Below the pieces are notes generated by a model. It was given only the letters and a program-made list of their open reading frames with translations. It did not search any database and was not told where the DNA came from. Of a stretch of 64,000 nt of DNA, positions 54,701 through 64,000 are shown piece after piece. The position numbers and the translations under genes were made by a program. The stretch spans positions 33,582,283 through 33,646,282 of the forward strand of contig CM020619.1 in NCBI GenBank assembly GCA_009829735.1. Reading direction: 5' to 3'. Within the stretch, counting starts at the first letter, position 1. Each line of letters begins with the position of its first letter. Origin of the DNA: Pyropia yezoensis. Its lineage: Eukaryota; Rhodophyta; Bangiophyceae; Bangiales; Bangiaceae.

Positions 54701-55886
54701 GAGGTCCGGCCCGATATGGTTGCATGTGCACTGGCTTAGCTTCCGGCTTGAGTTGAATCCGGTGTAGAGTGGCGTCCATCTTGCCCAGCTCTCCCGACCA
54801 CAGGTGCCGATACTCCTGGAGAAGCTTCTCCAGTGCCTCCTTCAAGTCGGGAGGGACATTTTCTTGCTTGACCTTCGGCATCCCGGGTGGTGCTTGTTCG
54901 GGTTTCGGAGTAGTGCTGCCAGCCTGCTCTTGCTTCAGAGGTACGTCTAAGGCCGTCAAGTTGGATGCCAGTTCTTGTTGCAGGTTCAGGAGGTCTTCCT
55001 TGCTCATAGCACGGGCGGATCCCCGGTAAGGCTCTGCTGTACCAACTCGGGTGCCCTTGGCGAGGGTTATTGGCTTCCGGCTCACGTTGACGATTAGCAC
55101 CGAGAACGGGGTGTGCCTTTCTACCTTCTTGTGATGTCCGTGGGCCAAGTATAACCGGTGTTTCGCCAGAAATTCCTTACGTCCGTAGATCAGGCATTGA
55201 CCTGCAATCCGGGTCGTTACTTGAACCTTGGTCTCCGAGCGAGGAGGTAGGAGCACCGGTTTGAAGAGAGTCAAGGTAGAGGGTGGGATGCGTCCCCTCT
55301 TGCTCTTGGCTACACGAACCTTGGCGTCCAGATGTTCCAATACCGGTGACACAAACCCATGGTTGAACTGGACCTTCCCTTCTCCGGGTAGGATGCTCTT
55401 GACATGCTGCTTCTAGAAGTCCCAGCCTAGGATGAGGGGGACTGATAGGGTCTTGACAACTAGAAAGGGAAAAAGCATTGGTTCATTGTTGACATAGATG
55501 GCGACAGGAAGACGGCCAAGCGGTCGTAGGGTTTGACCCGAAGCGTCGACGATATGGGTCCGGGTAGGCGCTCTCCAGGCATGTCGACGCCAGCCCGGAG
55601 GTAACAGGTTCTCAGTGATGACGCTTGGTCCGGCTCCCGTGTCAACCACCGGCGTAACAGCTTGGGGGAGGCTATGCCCCACACGCATACGAGCATTAAT
55701 CTTGAGGTTTTCTTTACGCAGGACGAGCAATGTCCCCTTGAACACACAGGGTGTCCAGGCGGCTACCGGTTGAGCAGGTAACCGCCGTCCTTTCTCCCGG
55801 CACGCAAGGGGAGAACAGGTAGAAGTACCCTGCCGTTGGAGGTTCGGGAAGACACTTGGGGAGAGCGCCTGCCCTACTCGTTTCCC
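51786..55886 (-). CDS. Pol of element B with one in-frame TAG
   Basis: It is read in the -1 frame from the gag slippery site. In order: protease (PVVDTGAGPSVI), RT (FSTLDCNAGYWQIP, VYLDDIIVF), RNase H (LETDACGVQVG, TERECLAVVWA) and integrase with a zinc finger (HSSPQAGHPG...CVSCARN). The integrase core has MDILGP, TDNGPQF and QVERFN, and the protein ends in a chromodomain-like module (RVRWFGFNPADDTWEP). An in-frame TAG at 55413-55415, between the protease LILGWDF motif and the RT, is the only interruption in about 4.1 kb. It would stop translation after the protease unless read through. The frame ends at a TAA-type stop at 51786. Confidence 0.9.
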
Positions 55887-57634
55887 GGGTCCGAGGAGTC
55901 CTTAGAGGTTTCGGTCTCCAGGTCGAAGTCCGTAGGAGCTTCCCTTGCCAGGGCCTCCGTGATGCTCTGTAAGGTTGCCACTCGGATTGCATGTACCTGT
56001 GCCTTGTCCATCTTGGAGGGTGCCCGCCGGTCAGCCCAGTTGACCGCCTTTGCAAACACCAGTCCTTGACGCTTGAGTTTCTCCTGGAGGTCCTTGGGAA
56101 TGTTCGGGCACTGGTAGGACATGTGATCCTCCTTCTGGCACAGCCAACAAGACCGGAACCGCTGGTTCTTGACTTGCCTGGGGGCGACCAGGGATGGTTG
56201 CTCCTTAGAAACGAAGCCGCCCCACTTGTCCCCCGACCCCATGGATGAGGCCTTGCGAACTGCGAGTACTGGTACAGGGCTATCACCTCCCTTATACTTG
56301 TCGGGTCCGGGTCGAACTCGCGACAACGGCTTGGGATTTGATACCATGGGAGCTTGGAGGGCCCTGGCTTGCCGGTACTTGCCCTGGGTGTAGGCCATCA
56401 ACTGCTGGAAGGTATGTTCTTGATGTTCCTGGTTGTAGTTCTCCGCATCCACTTGAAGATATTCAGGAAGCCCTTCCGAGAAGATCATCTTGAGCCTGTC
56501 CTCAGGGTAAACGTTGCCACAAGCATCGCTCATCTCCCGGACACGACGGGCGAACGCCTCTGGAGTCTCTTGTCTTTCCATGGTTGCCCGGTTCAGCCTG
56601 CCGACTGCTTTACGCAGAGAGTCCGCGTCAGCGTAGTTGGACAGGAGCCAGTTGACCGCCTCCGGATAACTCGCGACGGTACGTCCGACAATGTGTCCGG
56701 CAGAGTCTGGTAGAACCTGTGCAAACCGCTGTTCCGCTTCTCCGGTCATGAAGTTAACCAGGAGGTAGAGAGCCTTGCCCTCGGACACATCGTTGTCATT
56801 GCATGCCTTGACAAACCGGCGCAGGAAGGCAAAGATAAGCGCCGGTCTCTTCCCGGAAAACTTAGGATGTCCCCCGAAGCTCGGCTGCATTCGCCGGTTC
56901 AGGGACGCCATCTTCTTGGCCATCTTCCGGGTGTAACCTTGGTCTTGGTTCTCCAGCCGGTAGTTACCCCAATACGTGACCTTGTTCAGGGTGGCATCTC
57001 CCACTTGGTGGGCAGGGAAGTCAAACTCGACTAGCCTGCGCCGGGTGGGACCGGGAGATGCATCCCAATCATATCCCTCCTCAGAGCTGGGGGAACTGGT
57101 CTCGCTGGTGCTAGAGCGACGGCGATGACGCCGACGCCTTCGGCTGCTCCGGTTACCGGTCTTGGAGCTCCCCGCCACATAGGATGCAAGGGGAGGAAAA
57201 GCTTGGCCGGTCCCAGGAGTCGAGGTCTCAGGGAGACCCGTAGAACCAGTCACAACGGTGCCTCTGGCATCGCTAGTGCCCACAGGAAGAGGTGTATACA
57301 CCCAGCTGCCATGTGTGGGTCCAGGGGTAAACACACCAGGGGCTATCCCTGGAGGTTGAGGAGTAGAACCGACAGGAGGGAGACGTCTGCTGCGAGCGGA
57401 CTCAAACGCCGTTGACCCCGGGGTGGCTCCCACAGGAGGAACAGCCGGAGGAACGGGAGCAGGTGGTGCTTGGCCGCCTGTGGACTCCAGTCCGCTACCG
57501 GATGTCACACCCAGGTCTGCTTCACCCGTAGGGAGAACGCCGGGTTGGGCACCGTCCCCCGCGGTGACCAGGGATGCGTCAAGGGACGCGGGGTCTACCC
57601 CTTCGGGCACCGTCGTGCCAGGGAGGGTAGCCAT
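55874..57634 (-). CDS. Gag of element B
   Basis: It is 586 residues from the ATG at 57634 and ends GNE then TAG. The N-terminal third is Gly/Pro/Thr-rich. An Arg/Ser-rich basic patch (RSSRRRRRHRRRSS) follows near 57110. The capsid-like segment includes FLRRFVKACNDNDVSEGKAL, which matches FLRRFTKACDDNAISEGMA in element A. The nucleocapsid zinc knuckle CWLCQKEDHMSYQC is intact CX2CX4HX4C, unlike the altered knuckle of element A. The frame is open to 57757 without an ATG. Confidence 0.9.
   Translation of the reverse strand: MATLPGTTVPEGVDPASLDASLVTAGDGAQPGVLPTGEADLGVTSGSGLESTGGQAPPAPVPPAVPPVGATPGSTAFESARSRRLPPVGSTPQPPGIAPGVFTPGPTHGSWVYTPLPVGTSDARGTVVTGSTGLPETSTPGTGQAFPPLASYVAGSSKTGNRSSRRRRRHRRRSSTSETSSPSSEEGYDWDASPGPTRRRLVEFDFPAHQVGDATLNKVTYWGNYRLENQDQGYTRKMAKKMASLNRRMQPSFGGHPKFSGKRPALIFAFLRRFVKACNDNDVSEGKALYLLVNFMTGEAEQRFAQVLPDSAGHIVGRTVASYPEAVNWLLSNYADADSLRKAVGRLNRATMERQETPEAFARRVREMSDACGNVYPEDRLKMIFSEGLPEYLQVDAENYNQEHQEHTFQQLMAYTQGKYRQARALQAPMVSNPKPLSRVRPGPDKYKGGDSPVPVLAVRKASSMGSGDKWGGFVSKEQPSLVAPRQVKNQRFRSCWLCQKEDHMSYQCPNIPKDLQEKLKRQGLVFAKAVNWADRRAPSKMDKAQVHAIRVATLQSITEALAREAPTDFDLETETSKDSSDPGNE
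55880..55886 (-). promoter_or_regulatory. Candidate -1 ribosomal frameshift site GGGAAAC (element B)
   Basis: It reads G GGA AAC in the gag frame, with only GAG between it and the gag TAG. The pol frame is -1 and open through the site. Sequence and spacing equal those in element A. Confidence 0.7.
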
Positions 57635-57824
57635 GTTGGTCTCTTGACAGCCACAGTCCAGTTGCCTGCGTGTCCAAAGATCGCCCGACCACAAGAGAGG
57701 GGTTGGAGAACCAGGAATGGGATTCCCGTGAACGGGTGCAAATAATTCCCAAACCACAGAAAAAGACAGAACAGGAACAACCCAACCGCTGCTCCCAAAT
57801 GTCTCTTCTCAAACACTCCAATCA

Positions 57825-57842
57825 TCCCCTGCTGCTCCACCA
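57825..57842 (-). other. Primer-binding site of element B
   Basis: The minus strand reads TGGTGGAGCAGCAGGGGA, four bases inside the 5' LTR, and is identical to the 18 nt of element A. Confidence 0.85.
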
Positions 57843-57846
57843 AATA

Positions 57847-58417
57847 TGTGGTATAAAGCTCGATCCTCTCAGACACGTGTCAATATCCCTCGGGGGAAAG
57901 GGACAGGTAACACAGAAAGGGGAACTACGAGAATGGTATGCCTGTTGCCTCACGTACCTGCTCGCAGAGCAAACAGATACGCACGGTAGTGCACACGGGG
58001 ACGAGGAAAGCAAACGCGCAGTTGTCTTTTTCCTGAGGGCGCGGGCCAAGGGCGCCTCGCTGTCCCTCTTAACGTGCATCTGGGGGAGCCTCGGCACGTT
58101 GGCCAGGTAGCCCCCCCATAACCCCGAGTGGCCCCGACCCGAGTCTAACCTCGTCAGGTCGGGGGCCACTATCACTACTAATTCTATTCCCACTCACTAA
58201 TCTCACACTCAAATTCTCTCAAATCAAGTCCCTCACAAGTATGCAAAAACCCATCAGAAATCCCTCTCTCACGTGTGGATAGCGTAGTCCACCGCATCCC
58301 AGTGCCGGGCACGGGCCACGGCCGCCAACCATCACCACACGGCGGGCGTGTTCTGGCACCTGGTGCCCTCTGGTTGTAGTCCCGGGTCGGCGCCAAGTCG
58401 GGGCCAGGGATGCTACA
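57847..58417 (-). repeat. 5' LTR of gypsy element B
   Basis: It is 571 bp. Differences from the other LTR are a G/A near 57957 and an A/C near 58002. It is followed by the GGGTG duplicate. Confidence 0.95.
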
Positions 58418-58422
58418 GGGTG

Positions 58423-60159
58423 GACGTGCAACTCGCCCGATGTGTCCAGGAGAGACAGTCAGTCAGATACAGAAAGAACAGGACGCCCACATAACGCGCC
58501 AAAAGCTGGCGTACAAACCACGACAACCGACAGCATTCCGCGCGAGCACACAAACTCCCCGCAACACGCGCGCTAACATACGCTCTGCAGTAGAAAGGAG
58601 GCATCTTGAGGCCTGGCACCGCCGGGGGCCAGGGGCGCTCTGCGCAACGGTACCCAGCAGCAGGGCGCCAGAGGTACTACAAAACATCCAGACGTGGGGC
58701 CGCGTCCCTCCGACGCTCTCGTAGCGTACCGCCTCGCCTCGTGCGTAGAGACGAGTGGCCCGAGTGTCAAGCACCCAAAAGAAGCTGCCCCACACCGCTG
58801 TCGCACAGCTGCAGCGCGGAGATCGGTTGCGCGGGGCGCATAAGGGAGCAGGGGCGAAAGCGGGCGCCAAAAGTGACGGGCGCGCCAGGGAGGGCGGGGC
58901 GGTGTACACTGGACAGCAAGAGTAAAGGGGGAGTCAACAGCGCGTGCAGGACAGGAAGGGCTGGGTGTGCGCCAAAACACTGGCGCGCAAGACGTGGAGG
59001 GACGGGGGTAGCACCGCTGCAGAGGTAGGTTGTGAGCGCAAGGTAGCCTGCGGTCCTCGTCGCATCGCGAACCACCTTTCACCACCGACCGCGGCCAAGT
59101 GCACAGACCGCTCGGCCGAACCGCCTGGAAGTTATTCTGCCAGAACTATCTTCAGAAGGCACTAATTAATAGCAAGTTCTCCCGTCGCAATGACATTGGT
59201 GGAAAGAAGCCTGACAGCGACCATTGGACCAATGCAGATGCACGAGGTAAATGTAAACACGCGACTGACCACAGGAAGTGGGCGACTTGCACACACGACA
59301 CCTGGCAAAATAGCTGCCGTGCGCGTTTGGCGCGCGCGCGCTCCCACCAGCCGCGCCCGCTCTCTATGCACACGACCTGACGTCGCCTCGCGCTTTTTTC
59401 GCGGTGACTCTCGCCCGAAGGTGCTTCGCATCGTTGTCTGATATCACCCCTCCGCGGACCCCACTCCGCGGAGCTGCCGGCCACACGACGTCGCGCCGCT
59501 TGTCGAGCCTGGGCTCACCCTACACAGGTTACCAATCGCAGGAACGCCTTCGACCTGCGGGCCCGGTCGAACGGGTCAAGCACCTTGAGGTACGCGCGTG
59601 GGACTTGACGACGTGTGTCGCGCCTATCCCCGCCGGTGTATGCCGTGCGACGTCATTCCAACACCGACGGTACGTCAGTGCGCGGCCTCAAAGGTTGTGC
59701 GCGGATGCACTGAGAGAACGAATACAGTGGCTCGTGCTGCGGCTGGGTCACGTTACGCGCTCCCTGAGTTCATGTCTTCGTCGCACACCACTCACTCGCT
59801 GCGCGCCTTTTTTTGGATGCATAACCAGTTGCTATGTCTGGGGCGTCTGGGTAGACCATGGTGGGGTCCGCGTTGCCGCGTTTTTTTGCTTTTGCGATGC
59901 GGTGGGCCTCTTCACCCCGTGAGTGCGCCCTGAACGCCAGACGCTGGGCCTCCGAGGGGACATCGTGAACTGAGAGCGATGGATCGACAGGCATTTAAGC
60001 CAGCAACAGTGGCGTGTCGAGGGCGCCGTCGGGCTCACTTCATCGCGTGGACGACAGCCGACGACAAGCCGCTCCGTGCGTGGGCAGTCACCGTTGCGGG
60101 TGCCCTGATCACTTGGGAAGACCGCGCCTTGCCTTTCTGCGCAGGCGATCGCAGGGGAG
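58423..60159. other. No gene recognised
   Basis: The sequence is of balanced composition with only short frames. It would be continuous with 48155-48762 before element B inserted, so it may hold the missing end of the DNA transposon whose transposase lies at 44114-48154. No matching terminal repeat was found. Confidence 0.4.
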
Positions 60160-62364
60160 ATGGATCCTGTGCGAAAGCAGGCGCGTCGCACACGTCGACC
60201 AGCGACCCTTCGTGCTCCTCGGATGACTGCTCCCACTCCCAGCTTGGTGCCTCCTTCCAACCTGGTGGCTCCTCCAGTTGTTCCGGCTTCCGCGTCTGTG
60301 GGAACCACTTCGAGCGGCGGTCATCTGCCCCCTCCCTGGCGCCCAAGCTTGGCCCCTCCGGTGCCGCCACCGCCTCCTCCTCCTTCTTCAGGCAGCCGCG
60401 AGCGAGCTGTGTCGTTTACGGGTCCTGGCGCGCGGCAGCTGCTTGATGCTGTCCCTTCTTCTGGCGGCTCATCGCAAGGGTCAGCCGGGGCCTTCCCAGC
60501 TCTTGGCTTGCTTTCTGGCCCGCGGCCCTGGACTGTTCCTTCGGTCTACTCTCTACCGTCATTGTTTGGGGGTCTCTCTTCGGCGTCCCTCCCCGAGATC
60601 TCGGCCGGCCCTCTCTTCCCACTGCCTCCTGGTCCCCCGTCTTCATAAATGGGAGCTTTCACATCATCGCTGATGGGCCTCATCGAAAGTCCCCAGCGTG
60701 AGGTTGCGTCGTCTGGTCGCGTGTTGGCTCCCTCGCAGGGTTCTGTCTCTTCGCGTGCTTGCCGTCCTGCTCGACCCTCTCCCGCCTCCGGGCGCATTGC
60801 TGCGCGAGCTGATGATCCGGCTGGGCACGCTGCCGACCCCTCTTCGACGGGTGTGGCCGCGATGAATTCAACGCGCGTCACAATGGGGGCTGATGCGGGA
60901 GCGCAGGAGGCAGGCGGTGCGGCCGTGCCTCTCTAGGACTCCGCCACTGCTTCTGTGCCTGTGTCCGACGTGAGGAGCATGGTTGTCAAGCTGACAGCTC
61001 TCGAGGCATCTTCTCGATCCTTCGCAAGCCAGCTCGGCAGTATATCGGACGTCATGTCAAGCGTCACCGCCAAGCTCTAGATGCACGGCCACCTACTCGA
61101 GTCGTTCGGGTCGAAATTGAGCTCCGTGGCCACCTCTGTGGACACGCTGAAAAGCGTGTTGGAGCAACGCTCGTTTGCTGCGCACTGCAGCGACCAAAAC
61201 ATGGAAGAGGGCGGCGGCGTGGGCGATGTCGACATCGAAGGTGGCGCAGGCGGTGTCGCTTACGGTTCTGCCGTGGCGGTCGCCGTCGTACCTGGCCAGG
61301 AGGGGGCAGTTCAGACGGCTCGGTCGAAGGTCCGACGGGTTGGCGCAAGTGCGGCTGACGTCAAGTCGTTCCACAACGACGGGGCCTTGTCGGAGCGGGC
61401 TTTGGCTATTTCTGACGCGCGAGTCAAGGGATTGGAGGCCATGGTTGACATCCGTCGGGTGCTGAACGACCGATTGTCTGTGGCCCTGTCGACGGCGATG
61501 ACGGTAAAGGACATTTACTACGATACCGATTCGTTCTCTGCCATGATCATGGAGTGCACTATGGCGCGGCTCGGCTGCGACATGTCTGAGGCCAGCGCGT
61601 TTCTGAAGAGCTACATCAACCAGCCGGTCAAGTGCCGTGGCTTGCTCAAGGACGGTGCGCTTCCTAGCGGGTCGTCCAGTAGCGAGGAGCTCAAGGTGTT
61701 CCCGGTCGACAACTCGAAGGGTCCTAGCATTGTGCGCGCCCGCATCCCGCTCAATGCAGTACTGCCGCACTTTATTGGGGCGCTCAAGCAGCGGGTCGTT
61801 GCGGCCTTTTGTCGTCAGGTCGGCATACCTGCACACCAACTTTCGGTCCTGACGGCTCTACGGTGGCTTGCGAACTTGGAGTATACCTACTCTGAGGATG
61901 GGCGCAAGGGTATCCGCGCTGGCACGATCGCCATTTACGATTACCTGGGAGCGGCTGAACGCGTGCAGGACAAAGGAGTTGGCAGCGGGAAGGTTGTGAC
62001 AATGTCCATTGGTCACTACGGGCTGTCGTCCGGTCTTGTGCGGCACTTCCTGGAAGGCGTGGTGTTCGATGTGTACAAGGAGTATCTGGCTAGGCAGCGT
62101 AAGCGGATTGAGCCCGGCTTCTATGTGCGCTGGCGTGTCGAGCTCTTCAGGGTGCACGCGTTCTTGGAGAAGGACACTGATGTACATTAGAGTATCATCC
62201 TCGTTGACGGTGCGGTCGACAACCGCATTGAGATCAGCCCGCCAGAAGATGAGATGGTGAACCACATCTAAGAGGTGCAGAAGGCTGAGGAGGTCGACTT
62301 CAAGACGCTGCTGGCCCATGAGGAGGCGGAGGCGCAGCGTGCGCAGGCCGCAGGCAGTGCCTAG
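60160..62364 (+). pseudogene. Hypothetical protein, one frame with five internal TAA/TAG codons
   Basis: A single frame from the ATG at 60160 to the TAG at 62362-62364 (735 codons) is interrupted only by TAA 60646, TAG 60934, TAG 61078, TAG 62188 and TAA 62269. There is no TGA and no frameshift. The first third is Pro/Ser-rich (a PPPPPPPSSG run near residue 70). The region 60940-61180 is helical with heptad-like spacing, suggesting a coiled coil (VVKLTALEASS, HLLESFGSKLSS). The last 370 residues are globular, with LVIL-type helices (ALRWLANLEYTYSEDG, VRHFLEGVVFDVYKEYL). No family was recognised. The frame preservation indicates real coding ancestry; the stops suggest recent decay. It could be a transposon accessory gene. 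Confidence 0.55.
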
Positions 62365-63263
62365 GCATTGTATGTGAGTTGGGTGTCAGGGTGTCAACTG
62401 CAGGCGCCCTGGTCGACTGCCCCACGGCGAGGGCGGCAGTTTGGAAGTGGGGTAGTGGATGAGGCTTGTTAGATGTGGGGGATGACTGTCGTGCGCCACG
62501 TCCGCGTGGGCGCTTTTGCTATGAGTACTGTTTAGGCCTGGTGATGAAGGCGAGGGTTGCGGAGGTCGCTTTCCGATTGTGCTGGTCTGGTTGCGCGTCT
62601 CTTTTTTTTGCGGTGCTTCTGTGTTGTCTGGCTTGCGTGATTGTTCGTATTGATTTGCTGTTCGATGTTGGCACGTGCGCATTCGGCTGAGGCCGGCGGA
62701 TGCTTCGTGCAATGGTGTTTCGGCTGCCGCCGGCTGTCGCCGGTGCCGGACGCGCGCGTCGCCGTCGTCGTGATCGGGCTGGCGACCGTGCCGGCCGGCT
62801 TCGCGGGGGTGCTACCGTTAGTGGGCACGCCAACCGATGGCGGGGGACTGCCGTAGGAACCAGATATGGCCGCGCTTGTCGACGAGGGGGTGCTACCGCT
62901 GGCGCAGTCCGTGGCAGCGCCCGTCATCGTGAACGTGCTGTCGCTGGACCGGCCGGTGGCCCTGCTGGGTTGTCCCTGTGATTGTGTCTTGGCCATGCGC
63001 CCCTTCTGGTGCGTCTCGTCGTCGCCCAGTTTTGCGTGCCAGTCCTCGCACGGCTGCTGCGTGGTTGCACGTGCGCTGGGTGGTCGTCGGCAACTTTGTG
63101 CTGGTGCGACCGCAAGCGCGGGTGGCCGCTACTTGCGCCGGTTTGCTGGACCGCGTCTGACTCCCAGTGTGCTCTCACGAGCGCGGTCGGCGACGGCGTG
63201 CGCGTGCGCCCGCGGCAAGTAGTGATCCTGCCGTCGGCGTGGTACGCTATCTTTGGCGTCGAC
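62365..63263 (+). other. No confident gene; open frames leading into the hydrophobic ORF
   Basis: Frame three is open from about 62979 into the following ORF, with Leu/Val/Cys-rich codons but no ATG before 63264. A second frame from the ATG at 62866 (118 codons, ending at 63222) has no domain. Confidence 0.3.
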
Positions 63264-64000
63264 ATGTCGGGGCTGCTGCATGATTGCGTGCTGCTTTTGC
63301 GGAAGGCGGCCGCTCGTGTCCTCACGATCCTGCTCCCGGTGGTGCGATTGACGCATGCGTGCTTCCTAGTGGTCGTGCTGCTGCTGCGCGTGGTGTCGGT
63401 GATCGTGCTGCGGCTTGCGCGATTCGTCTACGTTCGTCAAGTGGTGTTGCTGCTGCTTCGTGTGGCCTCGGTGATCGTGATGCGCCTAGCGCGAGTGGTG
63501 GTGGTCTGCGTCGGGGTACTCGTGCTGCTGCTCGTGCGGGCGGCGGCGCTGAGCCTTGCCGCCGTGACGCTTCGTATGCTGCGTGTTGCAGGCGCCCTCG
63601 CTTTTGCGGTTGTGCGGCCGGTGTTGTGCTTCGGTGCGGCGACCGTGCTGCGGCTCTTGCGGGTGCTGGTCGTCCGAGTTGGGGCGCTGCTGCTGACCTT
63701 AGTGCGACTGGTGGCCGTACGCGCCGCCGCGGTTGTGCTGCCGCTTGTGTGGTTAACAGTCGTCCGCATTGGCATGCTCGGGCCGCTGGACGCGGGGGTA
63801 CTCCATGTGCACCATGTGGCAGCAGCGCGCGCCGCAGCGGTGGTTGTACCGATATTTCGCCTGGCGGTCACGCACGCCGCCGCAGGCGCACAGCCGTTAG
63901 AGTGGGTGGTGGTGACCCGCGCCGCGCCGGTGCTGGTGTCCGTGGCACTGGTAATGGCCGCGCGCACCGCCGCGGTCGTGCTGCTGATGGGGGTGGCCGT
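63264..64000 (+). CDS. Open hydrophobic repetitive reading frame, runs off the window
   Basis: From the ATG at 63264 the frame stays open for at least 245 codons and continues past the edge. The product is almost entirely Val, Leu, Ala and Ile, interrupted by Arg every 7-12 residues. An approximate 24-residue unit recurs: VVLLLRVVSVIVLRLARFVY near 63370, VLLLLRVASVIVMRLARVVV near 63445, then weaker copies. If translated it would be a multi-pass membrane or amphipathic-helix protein. The antisense frame is also open (Thr/Ser/Ala-rich), so composition alone could keep both frames open. No family is recognised. Confidence 0.35.
   Translation, partial: MSGLLHDCVLLLRKAAARVLTILLPVVRLTHACFLVVVLLLRVVSVIVLRLARFVYVRQVVLLLLRVASVIVMRLARVVVVCVGVLVLLLVRAAALSLAAVTLRMLRVAGALAFAVVRPVLCFGAATVLRLLRVLVVRVGALLLTLVRLVAVRAAAVVLPLVWLTVVRIGMLGPLDAGVLHVHHVAAARAAAVVVPIFRLAVTHAAAGAQPLEWVVVTRAAPVLVSVALVMAARTAAVVLLMGVA

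Larger units (their letters stand above)
48768..58417 (-). mobile_element. Ty3/gypsy chromovirus-like element B, complete
   Basis: It has two 571-bp LTRs (48768-49338 and 57847-58417) differing at two positions and a GGGTG target duplication at 48763-48767 and 58418-58422. It has the same plan as element A: minus-strand gag and pol in the -1 frame, a plus-strand antisense gene between pol and the 3' LTR, the same 18-nt primer site, and a C-terminal chromodomain. The LTRs are unrelated in sequence to family A. One in-frame TAG breaks pol. Near-identical LTRs indicate a recent insertion. Confidence 0.95.

Noticed and set aside
60160..62364. Reassignment of TAA/TAG to glutamine in this genome
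   Set aside because: SEC61G, the selenium-binding protein and the antisense gene of element B end at TAG or another standard stop exactly where expected.
63437..63967. Minus-strand Thr/Ser/Ala-rich 176-codon ORF at the window end
   Set aside because: It is the antisense shadow of the repetitive Val/Leu frame and has no features of its own.
1..64000. CRISPR arrays, operons or bacterial promoters
   Set aside because: No regularly spaced repeat-spacer arrays; introns, LTR elements and SEC61 gamma show nuclear eukaryotic DNA.

Overview
This is a GC-rich eukaryotic nuclear window. Genes are sparse and separated by long G/C homopolymer and trinucleotide tracts, introns are short GT-AG introns, and retroelements dominate. 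The composition, the Ala/Gly/Pro-rich proteins and the transposon mix would suit a bangiophyte red alga (Porphyra/Pyropia type). That assignment is inference; no rRNA, tRNA or organelle marker is present to prove it.

Layout. 1-196 is the end of a long terminal repeat (LTR) from a Ty3/gypsy family, here called family A. 197-4831 is non-coding, with strong hairpins and one long inverted repeat. 4832-7045 (-) encodes a protein kinase whose activation loop carries a low-complexity insertion. 7046-10023 is low-complexity sequence with a minisatellite. 10029-32979 is one nested transposon block. A decayed Ty1/copia element (GGGCA target-site duplication) was interrupted by a young gypsy element A (11218-24886, CCAGG duplication), and its 5' LTR was interrupted by a piggyBac-like DNA transposon (28909-32941, CTAG duplication). 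32985-37404 is extremely G-rich. 37405-38379 (+) is a three-exon SEC61 gamma gene. 40400-42010 (-) is a selenium-binding protein/methanethiol oxidase gene. 44114-48154 (-) is a broken multi-exon transposase of CACTA/Plavaka type. 48768-58417 is a second complete gypsy element, B (GGGTG duplication). 60160-62364 (+) is a long hypothetical reading frame interrupted only by TAA/TAG codons. 63264 to the end is an open, strongly hydrophobic, internally repetitive frame.

The most unusual system is shared by gypsy elements A and B. Both have gag and pol on the minus strand, a primer-binding site for the same tRNA, pol in the -1 frame behind an identical GGGAAAC slippery heptamer at the gag end, and a C-terminal chromodomain. 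Both also carry a large extra gene on the opposite strand between pol and the 3' LTR, convergent with pol. The two antisense proteins are divergent but alignable, so this looks like a conserved antisense accessory gene rather than a chance open frame.

Assembly caution. Element A contains a 500-N gap flanked by the same 3.79 kb of pol on both sides. This is best explained by two overlapping contigs that were not merged, so the real element A is about 9.38 kb and its pol is not duplicated.
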